Positions 25,047 to 34,944 of a stretch of 58,343 nucleotides of DNA are shown here, piece by piece (position 1 is the stretch's first letter; every line of letters begins with the position of its first letter). Under the pieces are notes generated by a model. That model was not told the origin of the DNA and ran no database searches. It was given only the letters and a program-made list of their open reading frames with translations. The DNA is taken from contig CANGWH010000005.1 in assembly GCA_947457565.1 (NCBI GenBank), positions 1-58,343 on the forward strand, read 5' to 3'. The DNA comes from Flavobacteriales bacterium (GTDB lineage: Bacteria > Bacteroidota > Bacteroidia > NS11-12g > UBA955). The translations under genes and the position numbers were made by a program.

Positions 25047-26249
25047 ATGAAGTGGGTACAACGACTTTTAGCGGTAGTAGGAATCTTGGCATTGCTGACG
25101 GGATTGTTGGCGGTTTCTCCTTACAGTTACTTAATAAAAGGGGTTAGATTAACCTATTTAATTGGAGAAAAGTCTGCCAATTATTTGGATTGGATGAATT
25201 TTGATACTCGGGATGTAGAAATAGATTCCACAAGGACTTGGGAATTGGCAATGGCCGATAATCGACATACAGTACCGGTAACGCCGGCATTGGACAACAT
25301 GTTATCCGAGACTAAATCGGGTGCATATCTAGTTTTTCGAAATGATACCTTGGTTTGTGAACGCTATATGGGCGCGTTAGCCGGTAGTGCAGACAAGCCG
25401 GATATGCAGTTAACCAATTCCTTTTCGATGGCCAAAACGATTACTTGTTTATTGGTGCAAAAGGCAATTCAGGAAAAAATCATTCCGTCTTGGGATGAAC
25501 CCGTTCGGAAATATTTGGATTGGGTTGGTGTTTTGGATAAATCGGGCAATCCTAGCATACAAACCAATCCGAGTTGGGAAAAATGGGCCGATCAATTAAC
25601 GCTAAGACATTTAGTTACAATGACGGCGGGTTTGGAATGGGATGAAAGTTATGTCTCTCCTTTTGGTATTACGGCAAAGGCATATTATGGGTCTGACGCA
25701 GAAAAAACCATGAAAACTGTGCCCGTAATTAGAGAACCAGGAACCCACTACCAATACCAGAGTGGCGCTACTCAGTTATTAGGTTTGGTGTTGGCAAAGG
25801 CTACAGGTAAAACTATAAGTGCTTTAACCGAAGAGTGGTTATGGAAACCTTTAGGAATGGAATCAAATGCAAAATGGCAATTGGACAGTAAGGATGGAAA
25901 AGAATTGAATTATTGTTGTTTTGATGCTACCGCCCGTGATTTTGGAAGATTAGGATTAATGGTGTTGCATCACGGTAAAGGGGTAATTGATTCTGCTTTC
26001 TTATCCCAGGCGCAACAACCGTTCAAATCCCCTAATTACGGTCATTCGTTTTGGTTAGGCGAAGTGGATGGTATTAAATTTAGTTATTATCAAGGTTTAA
26101 ATGGTCAGTATATTTGTTTATTGCCGCAGTATAATATGGTGGTTGTAAGAACCGGTCATGGGGTTAAAAAAGGCAATAGTTTTCCCGTTTTTGATTGTGT
26201 AAAAACCTACGTGAAAGAAGCCGTTGCCATGTTCGGCAATGGTAAGTAA
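25047..26249 (+). CDS. Serine hydrolase, beta-lactamase/esterase family
   Basis: The 400-residue product belongs to the class C beta-lactamase-like serine hydrolases (esterases, D-amino-peptidases). One membrane helix or uncleaved signal at about 7-28 places it outside the cytoplasm. The catalytic Ser-Met-Ala-Lys lies at 127-130, the second motif Tyr-Gln-Tyr-Gln-Ser-Gly near 237, and a C-terminal His-Gly near 375. The second motif lacks the classical Tyr-x-Asn, having Tyr-Gln-Ser instead, common in esterase-type members. The substrate is unknown. A second serine hydrolase lies 5 kb away at 31353-32750. Confidence 0.85.
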   Translation: MKWVQRLLAVVGILALLTGLLAVSPYSYLIKGVRLTYLIGEKSANYLDWMNFDTRDVEIDSTRTWELAMADNRHTVPVTPALDNMLSETKSGAYLVFRNDTLVCERYMGALAGSADKPDMQLTNSFSMAKTITCLLVQKAIQEKIIPSWDEPVRKYLDWVGVLDKSGNPSIQTNPSWEKWADQLTLRHLVTMTAGLEWDESYVSPFGITAKAYYGSDAEKTMKTVPVIREPGTHYQYQSGATQLLGLVLAKATGKTISALTEEWLWKPLGMESNAKWQLDSKDGKELNYCCFDATARDFGRLGLMVLHHGKGVIDSAFLSQAQQPFKSPNYGHSFWLGEVDGIKFSYYQGLNGQYICLLPQYNMVVVRTGHGVKKGNSFPVFDCVKTYVKEAVAMFGNGK

Positions 26250-26314
26250 TCTTGCTCCTTTCGTTGATTTCATTTGCGAACACAACTCATTTACCCACAA
26301 TTACTGCCATTGAA

Positions 26315-26352
26315 TTGCCAACGCTTGCTTGTTGGGTAGCAAATATTTTTTT
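26315..26352 (+). terminator. Weak terminator after the serine hydrolase gene
   Basis: TTGC-CAAC pairs with GTTG-GCAA with a mismatched spacer, and ATTTTTTTAG follows. The stem is imperfect. Confidence 0.3.
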
Positions 26353-26415
26353 AGTTCCATAGTATCCGTTAATATTATTGGTAAACTACTAGATAAATAG
26401 TAAGGATTTTACAAA

Positions 26416-26457
26416 ATAAAAAAAAGGGCAGTTACATACCGTGAACTGCCCTTTTTT
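26416..26457. terminator. Bidirectional terminator before the aconitase gene
   Basis: AAAAAGGGCAGTT pairs with AACTGCCCTTTTT around a 10-base loop, flanked by A on the left and T on the right. It serves the convergent serine hydrolase and aconitase genes. Confidence 0.88.
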
Positions 26458-26531
26458 ATTGGGGAAACCTTAGAAGCGGGTTGCGTTATCTATGGTTGTG
26501 TAACTAAATGACTATTAGGTCTATAGGTAGA

Positions 26532-28796
26532 TTAAGCTACGTTTTTACGAATAATATTTAAAGCACCACCCGCTTTGAACCACTCAATTTGTTGTTCGTT
26601 GTAGCTGTGGTTTACGGTAATTGATTCTGAGCTTCCATCGGCGTGATTCAATACAAGGCTAAGTGGTTTGCCAGGGGCAAATTCTGTAAGGCCTAAAATA
26701 TCGAAGCTGTCATTTTCTTGAATTTTTTCGTAATCAGACTTATCGGCAAATGTTAATGCCAACATACCTTGTTTTTTCAAGTTGGTTTCGTGAATTCGGG
26801 CAAAGGATTTCACCAAAACGGCACGAACGCCCAAATGTCTTGGCTCCATGGCAGCATGCTCGCGAGAACTACCTTCTCCATAGTTTTCGTCGCCTACAAC
26901 CAAACTGCCAATACCCGCGGCTTTGTATGCACGTTGAACAGCAGGAACGGCTCCATATTCTCCAGATAATTGATTCTTAACTTCGTTGGCTTTATCGTTG
27001 AAAATATTGATAGCTCCAATTAAAAGATTGTTTGAGATGTTATCCAAGTGCCCACGGAATTTCAACCAAGGCCCAGCCATAGAAATATGATCTGTAGTAC
27101 ATTTTCCTTTTACTTTGATTAATAATTTCAAAGCGTGTAAGTTAGTGCCTTCCCAAGCCGCGAATGGATCCAATAGCTGCAAACGATTTGAATTAGGGTC
27201 TACTGCTACCTGAACATTGGAACCATCGGCAGCTGGAGCTTGATATCCTGGGTCTTCAACGGCAAAACCTTTGGTAGGTAATTCGTCACCGGTTGGAGGA
27301 TCCAATTTCACGGCCTCACCATTTTCGTTGATTAACGAATCTGTAATAGGATTGAAGGTTAGATCACCGGCGATGGCCAAAGCGGTAACCAATTCAGGAC
27401 TAGCTACAAATGCGAATGTGTTAGGGTTTCCATCGGCACGCTTGGCAAAATTTCTATTAAAGGAGTGTACAATGGTATTTTTTTCTTGCTTTTCTGCTCC
27501 CATACGATCCCACATTCCAATACAAGGTCCACAGGCATTGGCAAATACTTTCGCCCCGATTTGATCGAATATTTCTAAGAATCCATCGCGTTGAATAGTA
27601 TAACGAACCTGCTCACTACCGGGGGTAATGGTGAATTCAGCCTTGGTTTTTAAGTTTTTAGCGGCAACTTGCTTGGCTAAACTAACGGCACGAGAAATAT
27701 CCTCGTAAGAAGAGTTGGTACAGGAACCGATTAATCCTACTTCTACTTTAGTGGGCCAACCATTGGCGGCAGCTACTTCTTTCATTTTGGATATAGGGGT
27801 AGCTAAATCTGGAGTAAACGGCCCGTTTAAATGGGGTTCAAGTTCCGAAAGATTGATTTCAATAACTTCATCAAAATACGCAGCTGGGTTAGCATAGACT
27901 TCAGCATCGGCGGTTAAATGTTCTCTAATACCATTGGCTAAATCAGCGATATCGGCTCTATCGGTGGCTCTAAGATAACGCTCCATGCTATCGTCATATC
28001 CAAACGTGGAAGTAGTTGCGCCGATTTCAGCACCCATGTTACAAATGGTACCTTTACCTGTACAACTCATCGAGGTAGCACCTTCACCAAAGTACTCAAC
28101 GATTGCTCCCGTTCCACCTTTTACGGTAAGTAAACCCGCTACTTTTAGTATTACATCTTTTGGAGCCGTCCAACCGTTTAATTTACCGGTAAGTTTAATA
28201 CCAATTAGTTTTGGCCATTTAAGTTCCCAAGGAAGTCCTGCCATAACATCGCAAGCATCAGCGCCACCTACGCCAATAGCAATCATTCCCAAACCACCGG
28301 CATTCACGGTGTGGGAATCGGTACCTATCATCATTCCACCGGGGAATGCATAATTTTCTAATACTACTTGGTGAATGATACCTGCACCGGGTTTCCAAAA
28401 ACCAATGCCATATTTGTTTGAAACGGAAGCCAGGAAATCATAAACTTCTTTGCTTTCGTTGTTCGCAATGGTTAAATCTTCCGAAGCTCCGGTTTTTGCC
28501 GTGATTAAGTGGTCACAATGTACGGTGGAAGGAACGGCAACTTGAGGTCTTCCCGCTTGCATAAACTGCAACAATGCCATCTGTGCCGTAGCATCTTGCA
28601 TGGCTACGCGGTCTGGTGCAAAATCAACATAATCCTGAGCCCGGGCGAAAGCTTGAGGCTTAGCGCCATCCCACAAGTGGGAAAACAGGATTTTTTCAGT
28701 AAGGGTAAGCGGGCGACCCAGCGCTTGGCGGGCAGCGGCTACCTTGGCCGGCATTGCGGCATAAACCGATTTGATTAAGTCCAGATCAAAAGCCAT
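26532..28796 (-). CDS. acn: Aconitate hydratase
   Basis: Aconitase interconverts citrate and isocitrate in the TCA cycle through a 4Fe-4S cluster. The 754-residue product has the usual length of the mitochondrial-type enzyme. The cluster cysteines are in Gly-Ser-Cys-Thr-Asn-Ser-Ser near 355 and Cys-Gly-Pro-Cys-Ile-Gly near 420. The substrate-binding His-Ser and Asp-Ser-His-Thr (near 160) and Gly-Ser-Ser-Arg-Glu-His-Ala (near 640, swivel domain) are intact. It is divergent from ruvC, with 76 bases between the starts. With sucD it gives two TCA genes in this window, though not in one operon. Confidence 0.95.
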   Translation of the reverse strand: MAFDLDLIKSVYAAMPAKVAAARQALGRPLTLTEKILFSHLWDGAKPQAFARAQDYVDFAPDRVAMQDATAQMALLQFMQAGRPQVAVPSTVHCDHLITAKTGASEDLTIANNESKEVYDFLASVSNKYGIGFWKPGAGIIHQVVLENYAFPGGMMIGTDSHTVNAGGLGMIAIGVGGADACDVMAGLPWELKWPKLIGIKLTGKLNGWTAPKDVILKVAGLLTVKGGTGAIVEYFGEGATSMSCTGKGTICNMGAEIGATTSTFGYDDSMERYLRATDRADIADLANGIREHLTADAEVYANPAAYFDEVIEINLSELEPHLNGPFTPDLATPISKMKEVAAANGWPTKVEVGLIGSCTNSSYEDISRAVSLAKQVAAKNLKTKAEFTITPGSEQVRYTIQRDGFLEIFDQIGAKVFANACGPCIGMWDRMGAEKQEKNTIVHSFNRNFAKRADGNPNTFAFVASPELVTALAIAGDLTFNPITDSLINENGEAVKLDPPTGDELPTKGFAVEDPGYQAPAADGSNVQVAVDPNSNRLQLLDPFAAWEGTNLHALKLLIKVKGKCTTDHISMAGPWLKFRGHLDNISNNLLIGAINIFNDKANEVKNQLSGEYGAVPAVQRAYKAAGIGSLVVGDENYGEGSSREHAAMEPRHLGVRAVLVKSFARIHETNLKKQGMLALTFADKSDYEKIQENDSFDILGLTEFAPGKPLSLVLNHADGSSESITVNHSYNEQQIEWFKAGGALNIIRKNVA

Positions 28797-28872
28797 AATT
28801 TATATATATAATTGAAATTTTTACAAATTTCGTGATTTTTCCCCGATTATACCACCAATTAAGCATCTTTGT

Positions 28873-29607
28873 GTGGTGGAGAAAAAAAGGGTAATACTGG
28901 GGATTGATCCAGGAACCAATTTATTGGGCTATGGCTTGATTGTGATAGCGCCTTCTGGACCTCAATTATTAGGCATGGGCGTAGTGAAATTGGGGAAGAT
29001 TGCCGATGCGGGTATGAAATTACATCATATCTACGAAAAGATTTCCGGTTTGATTGATGGGTATGATGTAACAGAGGTAGCCATCGAGGCTCCGTTTTTT
29101 GGCAAAAATGTGCAGAGTATGTTGAAGCTAGGAAGAGCACAAGGGGTGGCAATCGCCGCAGCAATTTCCCGAGGACTACCCGTTTTTGAATATGTTCCCC
29201 GAACTATAAAACAGCGAATAGTGGGTAGTGGCGCGGCATCCAAAGAACAAGTTTATAGCATGTTGCATGCGCAGTTTAATTTCCAAGAACAGCCGGAAAC
29301 CTTAGATGCAACTGATGGATTAGCCGCAGCGGTTTGTCATTTTTACCAATTTCAACCCAGAGAATTCGGCAAGAATAATAAAACCAGTACGCTGTTTAAC
29401 CTTACAGGTACAGCCTCATTTGTAAACGAAACCAATAACACCGGCTCGGCGAAACAATTAACAACCGTAGACGGTGAAATCATTCAGCTCAATGCTAAGT
29501 CAACCGCTACTAAATCCAATAAAAACAAGTCCAGCGCTTCCAGTAAAAAGGGCGCCCGTAGTGATTGGTCTACATTTGTAGATGAAAACCCTAACCGACT
29601 TAAATAG
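28873..29607 (+). CDS. ruvC: Holliday junction resolvase RuvC with long basic tail
   Basis: RuvC cuts Holliday junctions together with RuvAB. The 244-residue product has the RNase H fold: Gly-Ile-Asp-Pro-Gly-Thr with catalytic Asp12, Ala-Ile-Glu-Ala-Pro-Phe-Phe near 70 with catalytic Glu, and Asp-Ala-Thr-Asp-Gly-Leu-Ala near 144 with the last acidic residues. Typical RuvC ends near residue 170-190; here about 60 more residues follow, rich in Lys, Ser, Asn and Thr, ending in a short ordered-looking block with Trp. The start is GTG, just after a CATCTTTG box. Confidence 0.93.
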   Translation: MVEKKRVILGIDPGTNLLGYGLIVIAPSGPQLLGMGVVKLGKIADAGMKLHHIYEKISGLIDGYDVTEVAIEAPFFGKNVQSMLKLGRAQGVAIAAAISRGLPVFEYVPRTIKQRIVGSGAASKEQVYSMLHAQFNFQEQPETLDATDGLAAAVCHFYQFQPREFGKNNKTSTLFNLTGTASFVNETNNTGSAKQLTTVDGEIIQLNAKSTATKSNKNKSSASSKKGARSDWSTFVDENPNRLK

Positions 29608-29696
29608 GGCATTCGGAAGCGAAGATTGTCTACAAACTGTTGTAATTATTAGATAATCTTATGCTTCAGTATTGCCTTTCTGTGGGGAAGCTGAAG

Positions 29697-29704
29697 TATT
29701 TTTG
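29697..29704 (+). promoter_or_regulatory. -7 box that fixes the start at 29715
   Basis: TATTTTTG, a perfect match, ends 10 bases before ATG 29715 and lies inside the longer open frame that begins at 29661, so the longer start is unlikely. Confidence 0.5.
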
Positions 29705-29714
29705 TCTTGAATTT

Positions 29715-31349
29715 ATGAACGAAAAACTGAGCAAAGTTTTGGCCAGTGGTCAAACATTTTCTACATTGATTATTTTGGCATTTACAGTCAGTTTTGGAAT
29801 GGTTTCAAATCCATTGATTGGTCAAACTGCAGGTGAGATTAAACTTTTAAAAGCCGAAAAAATCCCTTTGCCCAAAGGGTACGATGTTTATACCGTTTAT
29901 TCGTTGGGCCAGGCAGGATTGGTTATGCATACTACCAAATTAAGCCCTAAGGTTAGTGATTACAAGGAGTATTATAGCGTATACGACACTAATTTAGTTA
30001 AGATTGCAAATTTTGAAGAGACCATGATTTCTGGATTTTTTACAGAAAGTAATCCAGAGTGGTTTGAATCCGATGCCGATGGAGCCTACCACCACCTCTA
30101 CATTGAAAAATCGGGAGTTTTTGCGCTTAGAAACATATACGCATCGGGTAAGAGTATTAAAATCTCGAATATACGTGGGCAGTTCGATTTAGCAGGAAAG
30201 AAAATCAGAAGATTTCGGAAGTTTTATGCCTTTGGAAGTTATGTATACATGGAGTTAACTACCGAATCTGCAGATATTGTTTTATTGCGTTTGAATTGGC
30301 GAAATGGCTCGGCCAAGGCGATAACCTTAAATATTGCCGGACTTGAAAATAAATTGTATTCTGAATTGGTAACGGTTGCGCCTATCGCTGGTTCGGATGA
30401 TTTTCTTGCGGTAGTTCGCGGGGAAATGCAGGTGCCGAAAACCATTGATGATAAAAAGCATCGACCCAAAAAATATTTCTTATACCGCGTAAATAAGGAA
30501 GGTAGCATTGTTCAAGTCATTAATTTCGATAAACAATACGCCGGGAATTTATCGTTTATGACAATGAAGGTTCATGCCATAGGGGTGGACCGATATGCAG
30601 TAATGGGTACCTATACCATGGGTGAGGAGTTGAAACAATATGGCATGTACATTGGGGTTTGTGATCGGTATGGAATGCAAGTTTCTAGCTTTATGGATTT
30701 CCGAGAATTGAAAGGGTTCTACCAATACACGCCTCCCGGGGATAAAAAACATTTGGGCGATTTTAAACCGGGTAAAAATCAACGCGATGAGAAATTTCCA
30801 ATCGAGTATGAATTTTCACCCCAAGCTTTAGTGCCTATCCAAGGTGGCTACTGGCTTCAATTGGAGATGTTTTATAAAATGACCCACGAAAATCCAGGCA
30901 ATAAAATTGATGTAATCACGGATGAAGGGCATCAATACACTCATCTGTTCCAATTAAAACTGGATGAAAATTGTCAGCGAGAAACGTATCAAACACTGCC
31001 AATGCAATATTTTACTACCTCTAACGATAAATATCAGCAGGTTCAGGTGAAAACAATTTGGGATACAACGGTTGTTATTAACGATATTAAAACTCCGATG
31101 CCTTCGGCGTGGACGCTGCGGTATAAGCATAATTTCACGGTAGTCAATGGTACATTTACCAATGAAACCAATTCTTGGATGCAGCAGGATGTTTACAGTA
31201 TCAATGCTGCGGGTGAAAATGCGGAGTTAATAAAATCGGTTTACGAATCTATGCAGTTTTGGTATGGTAACTCCTATCACAACAATGGCTTTACCAACGG
31301 TAAGAAAGAGGCCGTGGTTTTGGTTAAATTGGGTCTAGAGAAAAAGTAG
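29715..31349 (+). CDS. Secreted protein of unknown function
   Basis: The 544-residue product has an N-terminal signal peptide (hydrophobic core about 17-34, likely cleavage after Gly-Gln near 38). The body is beta-rich with many Tyr and Asp-Gly turns and no repeat or motif I can name. There is no T9SS tail and no lipobox, so it is probably periplasmic or loosely surface-bound. It converges with the T9SS-tailed serine hydrolase, with only three bases between the two stop codons and no terminator hairpin between them. Function not proposed. Confidence 0.7.
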   Translation: MNEKLSKVLASGQTFSTLIILAFTVSFGMVSNPLIGQTAGEIKLLKAEKIPLPKGYDVYTVYSLGQAGLVMHTTKLSPKVSDYKEYYSVYDTNLVKIANFEETMISGFFTESNPEWFESDADGAYHHLYIEKSGVFALRNIYASGKSIKISNIRGQFDLAGKKIRRFRKFYAFGSYVYMELTTESADIVLLRLNWRNGSAKAITLNIAGLENKLYSELVTVAPIAGSDDFLAVVRGEMQVPKTIDDKKHRPKKYFLYRVNKEGSIVQVINFDKQYAGNLSFMTMKVHAIGVDRYAVMGTYTMGEELKQYGMYIGVCDRYGMQVSSFMDFRELKGFYQYTPPGDKKHLGDFKPGKNQRDEKFPIEYEFSPQALVPIQGGYWLQLEMFYKMTHENPGNKIDVITDEGHQYTHLFQLKLDENCQRETYQTLPMQYFTTSNDKYQQVQVKTIWDTTVVINDIKTPMPSAWTLRYKHNFTVVNGTFTNETNSWMQQDVYSINAAGENAELIKSVYESMQFWYGNSYHNNGFTNGKKEAVVLVKLGLEKK

Positions 31350-31352
31350 TTC

Positions 31353-32750
31353 CTATGGTATTACACACAAAGGTTTTGTGTGGAGTGGGATGTCATTATT
31401 ACCGATGGAAACCCAATAGGTTCCTGGGGTTAACTGGGGAAGTGAAAGGGTTATTTCTTTTTCACAGTGGCTAAATGTTTGGGTAAATAATACACTACCC
31501 TTAGTATCGGTAATTTGTAATTTTAATGGGGTTTCGCTATGGGATTGGCTTAACCAACGCTGTGGGACAGCAACTGTAAGTAATTGATTGCCGGAAGTTG
31601 GATTTGGGTAAAGGTGAACGTTGGTTGTAGTTGCATTATCCAATTCATCTCCCGAATTTGAATTGCAAGAAAGCTGTTTGATATATTTCCAAATATCATC
31701 GTTTAAGGCAACTGAAATTGCGCTTGCGGGGTTGTTGTCAGGAGCATTCCCCATCCGAATAAAAACCAAATTTATACTTGGGACAACATTGATAATTTGA
31801 CCATTTTTCCCCAATGCAGCAACCATGTCGTTTGGGGCATTGATACAAATGCTTCCTGGGAATTGGTATTGCAACGTGGGCAGCATAAACGATGGCTTGC
31901 CGTTTAACCAAGTTAAGTAACCATAACTTTTATTTAGGGATTGGCTTGAATTGGTTTGTTGCTTAAAATATTGGGTGTCGTCTAATATCTTATTGCCATT
32001 CCAAGTTCCTTTTGCCAATAACAGGAGGCCAAATTTTGCCATATTCCTCGGGGTTGAAAAAAAGACATTGTTGTAACCTAATGGTACAAAAAGTCCTTTA
32101 ATACCTGTTTTTGTTGAGATATTTTGGGCGATAAATGGATTAAGGGATTTTCCGGTGCTGGTTTCAATCACCTTGTCTAACAGGGTGTATGGAGCGTTGT
32201 GGTAAGACCATCGGGTACCAGGTTTGGCTATATAGGTTAGGCAACTGGGGTCTGTACAATCGAGATTTGATACGGCATCATCCAACCCCGTTGTCATGGT
32301 GAGATGATTCCAGATGGTTATGGAATCTTCTTGGGATTTGGTAAGTGACGACCATCCTTTGCCTAAATATTTGTTGGAGGGTTCGTTGATTTTCAAGCTG
32401 CCTTGTTGTTGTGCTATACCTACACAAAATGCAGTGAGTGTTTTTCCAGCACTGGCCCAATACCATGAAGAATCTTGTGTAAACGTACCAAAATATTTTT
32501 CTAGCACAATTTTTCCGTCTTTAAGAAGAATAAAGGCTTTAGAATTTTTACCTTCTAAGTAGTTGTATAACGAATCGATTTGAGGTTGGCACCAGCCAAG
32601 GGTAGTAGGATCTATACTTTCCCATGCAGTACCGGTAATTGGCGGAAAATAGAGGGACTGGGATTTTACGCCAAGGTGTTGAAGGGTTATAAAGCATAGT
32701 ATAATGCTTCGAAGGAACCAAGATTTTTTAGCAGGAATAAACAGATGCAT
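31353..32750 (-). CDS. T9SS-exported serine hydrolase
   Basis: The 465-residue product has a signal peptide (about 1-31), a beta-lactamase-like serine hydrolase domain with Ser-Ala-Gly-Lys at 100-103 and Tyr-His-Asn near 184, and a C-terminal T9SS sorting domain: Leu-Tyr-Pro-Asn-Pro-Thr-Ser-Gly near 380 and Leu-Thr-Pro-Gly-Thr-Tyr near 442. The enzyme is therefore likely carried to the cell surface or medium. Six or so Cys in the mature part suggest disulphides. It is a distant relative of the membrane-anchored enzyme at 25047-26249, with the same catalytic type but another address. Substrate unknown. Confidence 0.87.
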   Translation of the reverse strand: MHLFIPAKKSWFLRSIILCFITLQHLGVKSQSLYFPPITGTAWESIDPTTLGWCQPQIDSLYNYLEGKNSKAFILLKDGKIVLEKYFGTFTQDSSWYWASAGKTLTAFCVGIAQQQGSLKINEPSNKYLGKGWSSLTKSQEDSITIWNHLTMTTGLDDAVSNLDCTDPSCLTYIAKPGTRWSYHNAPYTLLDKVIETSTGKSLNPFIAQNISTKTGIKGLFVPLGYNNVFFSTPRNMAKFGLLLLAKGTWNGNKILDDTQYFKQQTNSSQSLNKSYGYLTWLNGKPSFMLPTLQYQFPGSICINAPNDMVAALGKNGQIINVVPSINLVFIRMGNAPDNNPASAISVALNDDIWKYIKQLSCNSNSGDELDNATTTNVHLYPNPTSGNQLLTVAVPQRWLSQSHSETPLKLQITDTKGSVLFTQTFSHCEKEITLSLPQLTPGTYWVSIGNNDIPLHTKPLCVIP

Positions 32751-32808
32751 ACGTTGTTCAGTAGACGCAATATACGTCTCAAGGTTTAATCCAATGCTGT
32801 GAAATAAC

Positions 32809-34707
32809 TTACATTCGTTCCACTACGTCAATTCCAAGCAACGATAGCGCGTGTTTGAGTGTATTGGCCGTGAAATAGGCAATTTTTAAACGATTAATTC
32901 TTGCCGATTCGTTGGGTTCGTTTAAGATGCTCACTTCGTTATACAATCGATTAAATGATTTTGCTAAATCCAAGCAATAACTACAAACATCGGCGGGAGA
33001 ATAGGCGGTGCAGGCTTCCTGTAAAACTTCGGGGTAGCGGTATAAGGTTTGAATGGTTTCTAATTCTACCGGCAGTAAGGAGGTGGAATCTTGATTCATG
33101 GAAGCTGTTCCAGACCACTGCTCCACGGTGGGCGCTTTACGCAGAATAGATTTGATTCTTGCGTAGGTGTATTGCACAAATGGACCTGTATCGCCTTGAA
33201 AATCAATGCTTTCTTGGGGGTTGAATAGCATTCTTTTTTTTGGATCTACTTTTAGGATATAAAATTTAAGCGCACTGAGCCCCAAGGAATGGTACAGGTG
33301 CTGTAGTTCTGTTTCTGCTAAACCGTCTGTCTTGCCCAGTTCCTCGGTTTTTGCTTTTGCTTCGTTGATCATTTCTTGGATTAGATCATCGGCATCAACC
33401 ACGGTACCTTCCCTACTTTTCATTTTACCTGAGGGCAAATCCACCATTCCGTAGCTAAGGTGATACATACCATTGGCGTAGGTGCGTTGCAGTTTTTTCA
33501 TGATTAGAATCAGCACCTTAAAGTGGTAGTCTTGTTCATTGCCCACTACATAAATACTGTTATTAATCTCGAAATCGCTGTACTTTAAATCGGCGGTTCC
33601 AATATCTTGGGTAATGTAAACCGAAGTTCCATCGGAACGAAGCACAAGTTTTTCATCCAACCCCTCACCAGTTAAGTCGATCCAAACCGAATTGTCCAGT
33701 TTTTGGTAAAATACTCCGGATTGAAGTCCTTCCTCAACGATGTCTTTCCCCAAGGTATAGGTGTTGCTTTCGTAATAATATTTATCGAAATCAACGCCTA
33801 ATTTGGTGTACGTGGTATTAAAACCTCCATACACCCAACCGTTCATCGTAGACCACAATTCGATAATTTCAGGGTTCCCTGCTTCCCATTGTCGAAGCAT
33901 TTCCGAAGTTGCCTGCATAATTTCCGATTGGTTTCTAACAAGATCTTTGATGTCATCGGTTAATTTATTGATTTGTTTTTCTTCCTTGGCCGATTGTAGT
34001 GTTAGCCACAGTTTTTGGTATCGTTCCTTGGTGGTTTGATTTTCGGGTTGCCATTGTCCCTTTTTGGCTAATTCTAGGGTATCTCTTGTTTGTTCTACCA
34101 AAGCATTTTCAAAGGCTACGTAGTATTTCCCTACGAGGTGATCGCCTTTTAAACCGGATGATTGCGGGGTTTCGCCGTTGCCAAATCGCTGCCAAGCAAT
34201 CATGCTTTTGCAAATATGTATCCCCCTATCGTTCACTAAATTCGCCTTGATTGTTTCAAATCCATTGGCCGATAAAATATTGGATACGCTATATCCTAAG
34301 AGTATATTTCTAATATGTCCTAAGTGTAAAGGTTTGTTGGTGTTGGGCGAGGAATACTCCACCATAACCTTTTTTCCAGTACCTAGGCTTGTAGACAAAA
34401 ACGAAGGGTTGTTCCACTGTTTTTCGAGGAAATTCAGGTAAACCTGGGTATTTACCACAATATTTAGAAAGCCTTTTACAACATTGTATTCGGCGATAAG
34501 GGAATGGCTGGAAATTTCATTTCCAATGGCAACTGCCGTTAGTTCGGGTGTGGCTTTTGAAAATCGCAGTAAAGGAAAAACAACAAAGGTGTAATCGCCG
34601 CGAAAATCCGCATTGGTAGATTCAAGTTTAACCTGTACTGACGTATCTCCGTACAGTTTTTTAATTGCTAAATCAATTAAATGGATTAAATCGGCTTGTA
34701 TGTTCAT
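32809..34707 (-). CDS. argS: Arginyl-tRNA synthetase
   Basis: ArgS charges tRNA-Arg. The 632-residue class I enzyme has the N-terminal additional domain (1-110), the HIGH motif as His-Leu-Gly-His-Ile-Arg near 130 after Ser-Pro-Asn-Thr-Asn-Lys-Pro-Leu, and a KMSKS-like Lys-Met-Lys-Ser-Arg-Glu-Gly near 415. The C-terminal anticodon-binding (DALR) domain is also present. I start it at ATG 34707: the ORF is open for eight more codons but that part falls in a perfect TATTTTTG promoter box. Confidence 0.96.
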   Translation of the reverse strand: MNIQADLIHLIDLAIKKLYGDTSVQVKLESTNADFRGDYTFVVFPLLRFSKATPELTAVAIGNEISSHSLIAEYNVVKGFLNIVVNTQVYLNFLEKQWNNPSFLSTSLGTGKKVMVEYSSPNTNKPLHLGHIRNILLGYSVSNILSANGFETIKANLVNDRGIHICKSMIAWQRFGNGETPQSSGLKGDHLVGKYYVAFENALVEQTRDTLELAKKGQWQPENQTTKERYQKLWLTLQSAKEEKQINKLTDDIKDLVRNQSEIMQATSEMLRQWEAGNPEIIELWSTMNGWVYGGFNTTYTKLGVDFDKYYYESNTYTLGKDIVEEGLQSGVFYQKLDNSVWIDLTGEGLDEKLVLRSDGTSVYITQDIGTADLKYSDFEINNSIYVVGNEQDYHFKVLILIMKKLQRTYANGMYHLSYGMVDLPSGKMKSREGTVVDADDLIQEMINEAKAKTEELGKTDGLAETELQHLYHSLGLSALKFYILKVDPKKRMLFNPQESIDFQGDTGPFVQYTYARIKSILRKAPTVEQWSGTASMNQDSTSLLPVELETIQTLYRYPEVLQEACTAYSPADVCSYCLDLAKSFNRLYNEVSILNEPNESARINRLKIAYFTANTLKHALSLLGIDVVERM

Positions 34708-34717
34708 TGTTCTTCTG

Positions 34718-34725
34718 CAAAAATA
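34718..34725 (-). promoter_or_regulatory. -7 box of argS
   Basis: TATTTTTG on the minus strand is a perfect TAnnTTTG match, 10 bases before the ATG at 34707. It decides between the two possible argS starts. Confidence 0.5.
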
Positions 34726-34740
34726 GTTCAAATTAAAGGG

Positions 34741-34944
34741 ATGTTGTTAATGGAGTTTTCAATCAATGAAAGGGTGTTGGTAAAGATTACGGGAGTAAAT
34801 GGCTGGGGATTTATTATTAGTAAATCTTTGATTGCCTTAGTATCAACTCCGGGATTTTACATTAATTCGGGTAGTATTAATTTGCCAACGTATTTTGTAA
34901 GTAGTTTTGAGTTGAACAAAGTAATACAGGGTTACGTATGGTGA
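34741..34944 (+). CDS. Possible small protein of 67 residues
   Basis: A plus-strand frame of 67 codons fills the gap between argS and rlmH and overlaps the 3' end of rlmH by 13 bases. The residue pattern looks protein-like: Glu-Arg-Val-Leu-Val-Lys-Ile near 10-16, then alternating hydrophobic stretches. The start could be the first ATG or the one three codons later. There is no clear promoter box close by and no family is recognised. It may be spurious. Confidence 0.35.
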   Translation: MLLMEFSINERVLVKITGVNGWGFIISKSLIALVSTPGFYINSGSINLPTYFVSSFELNKVIQGYVW

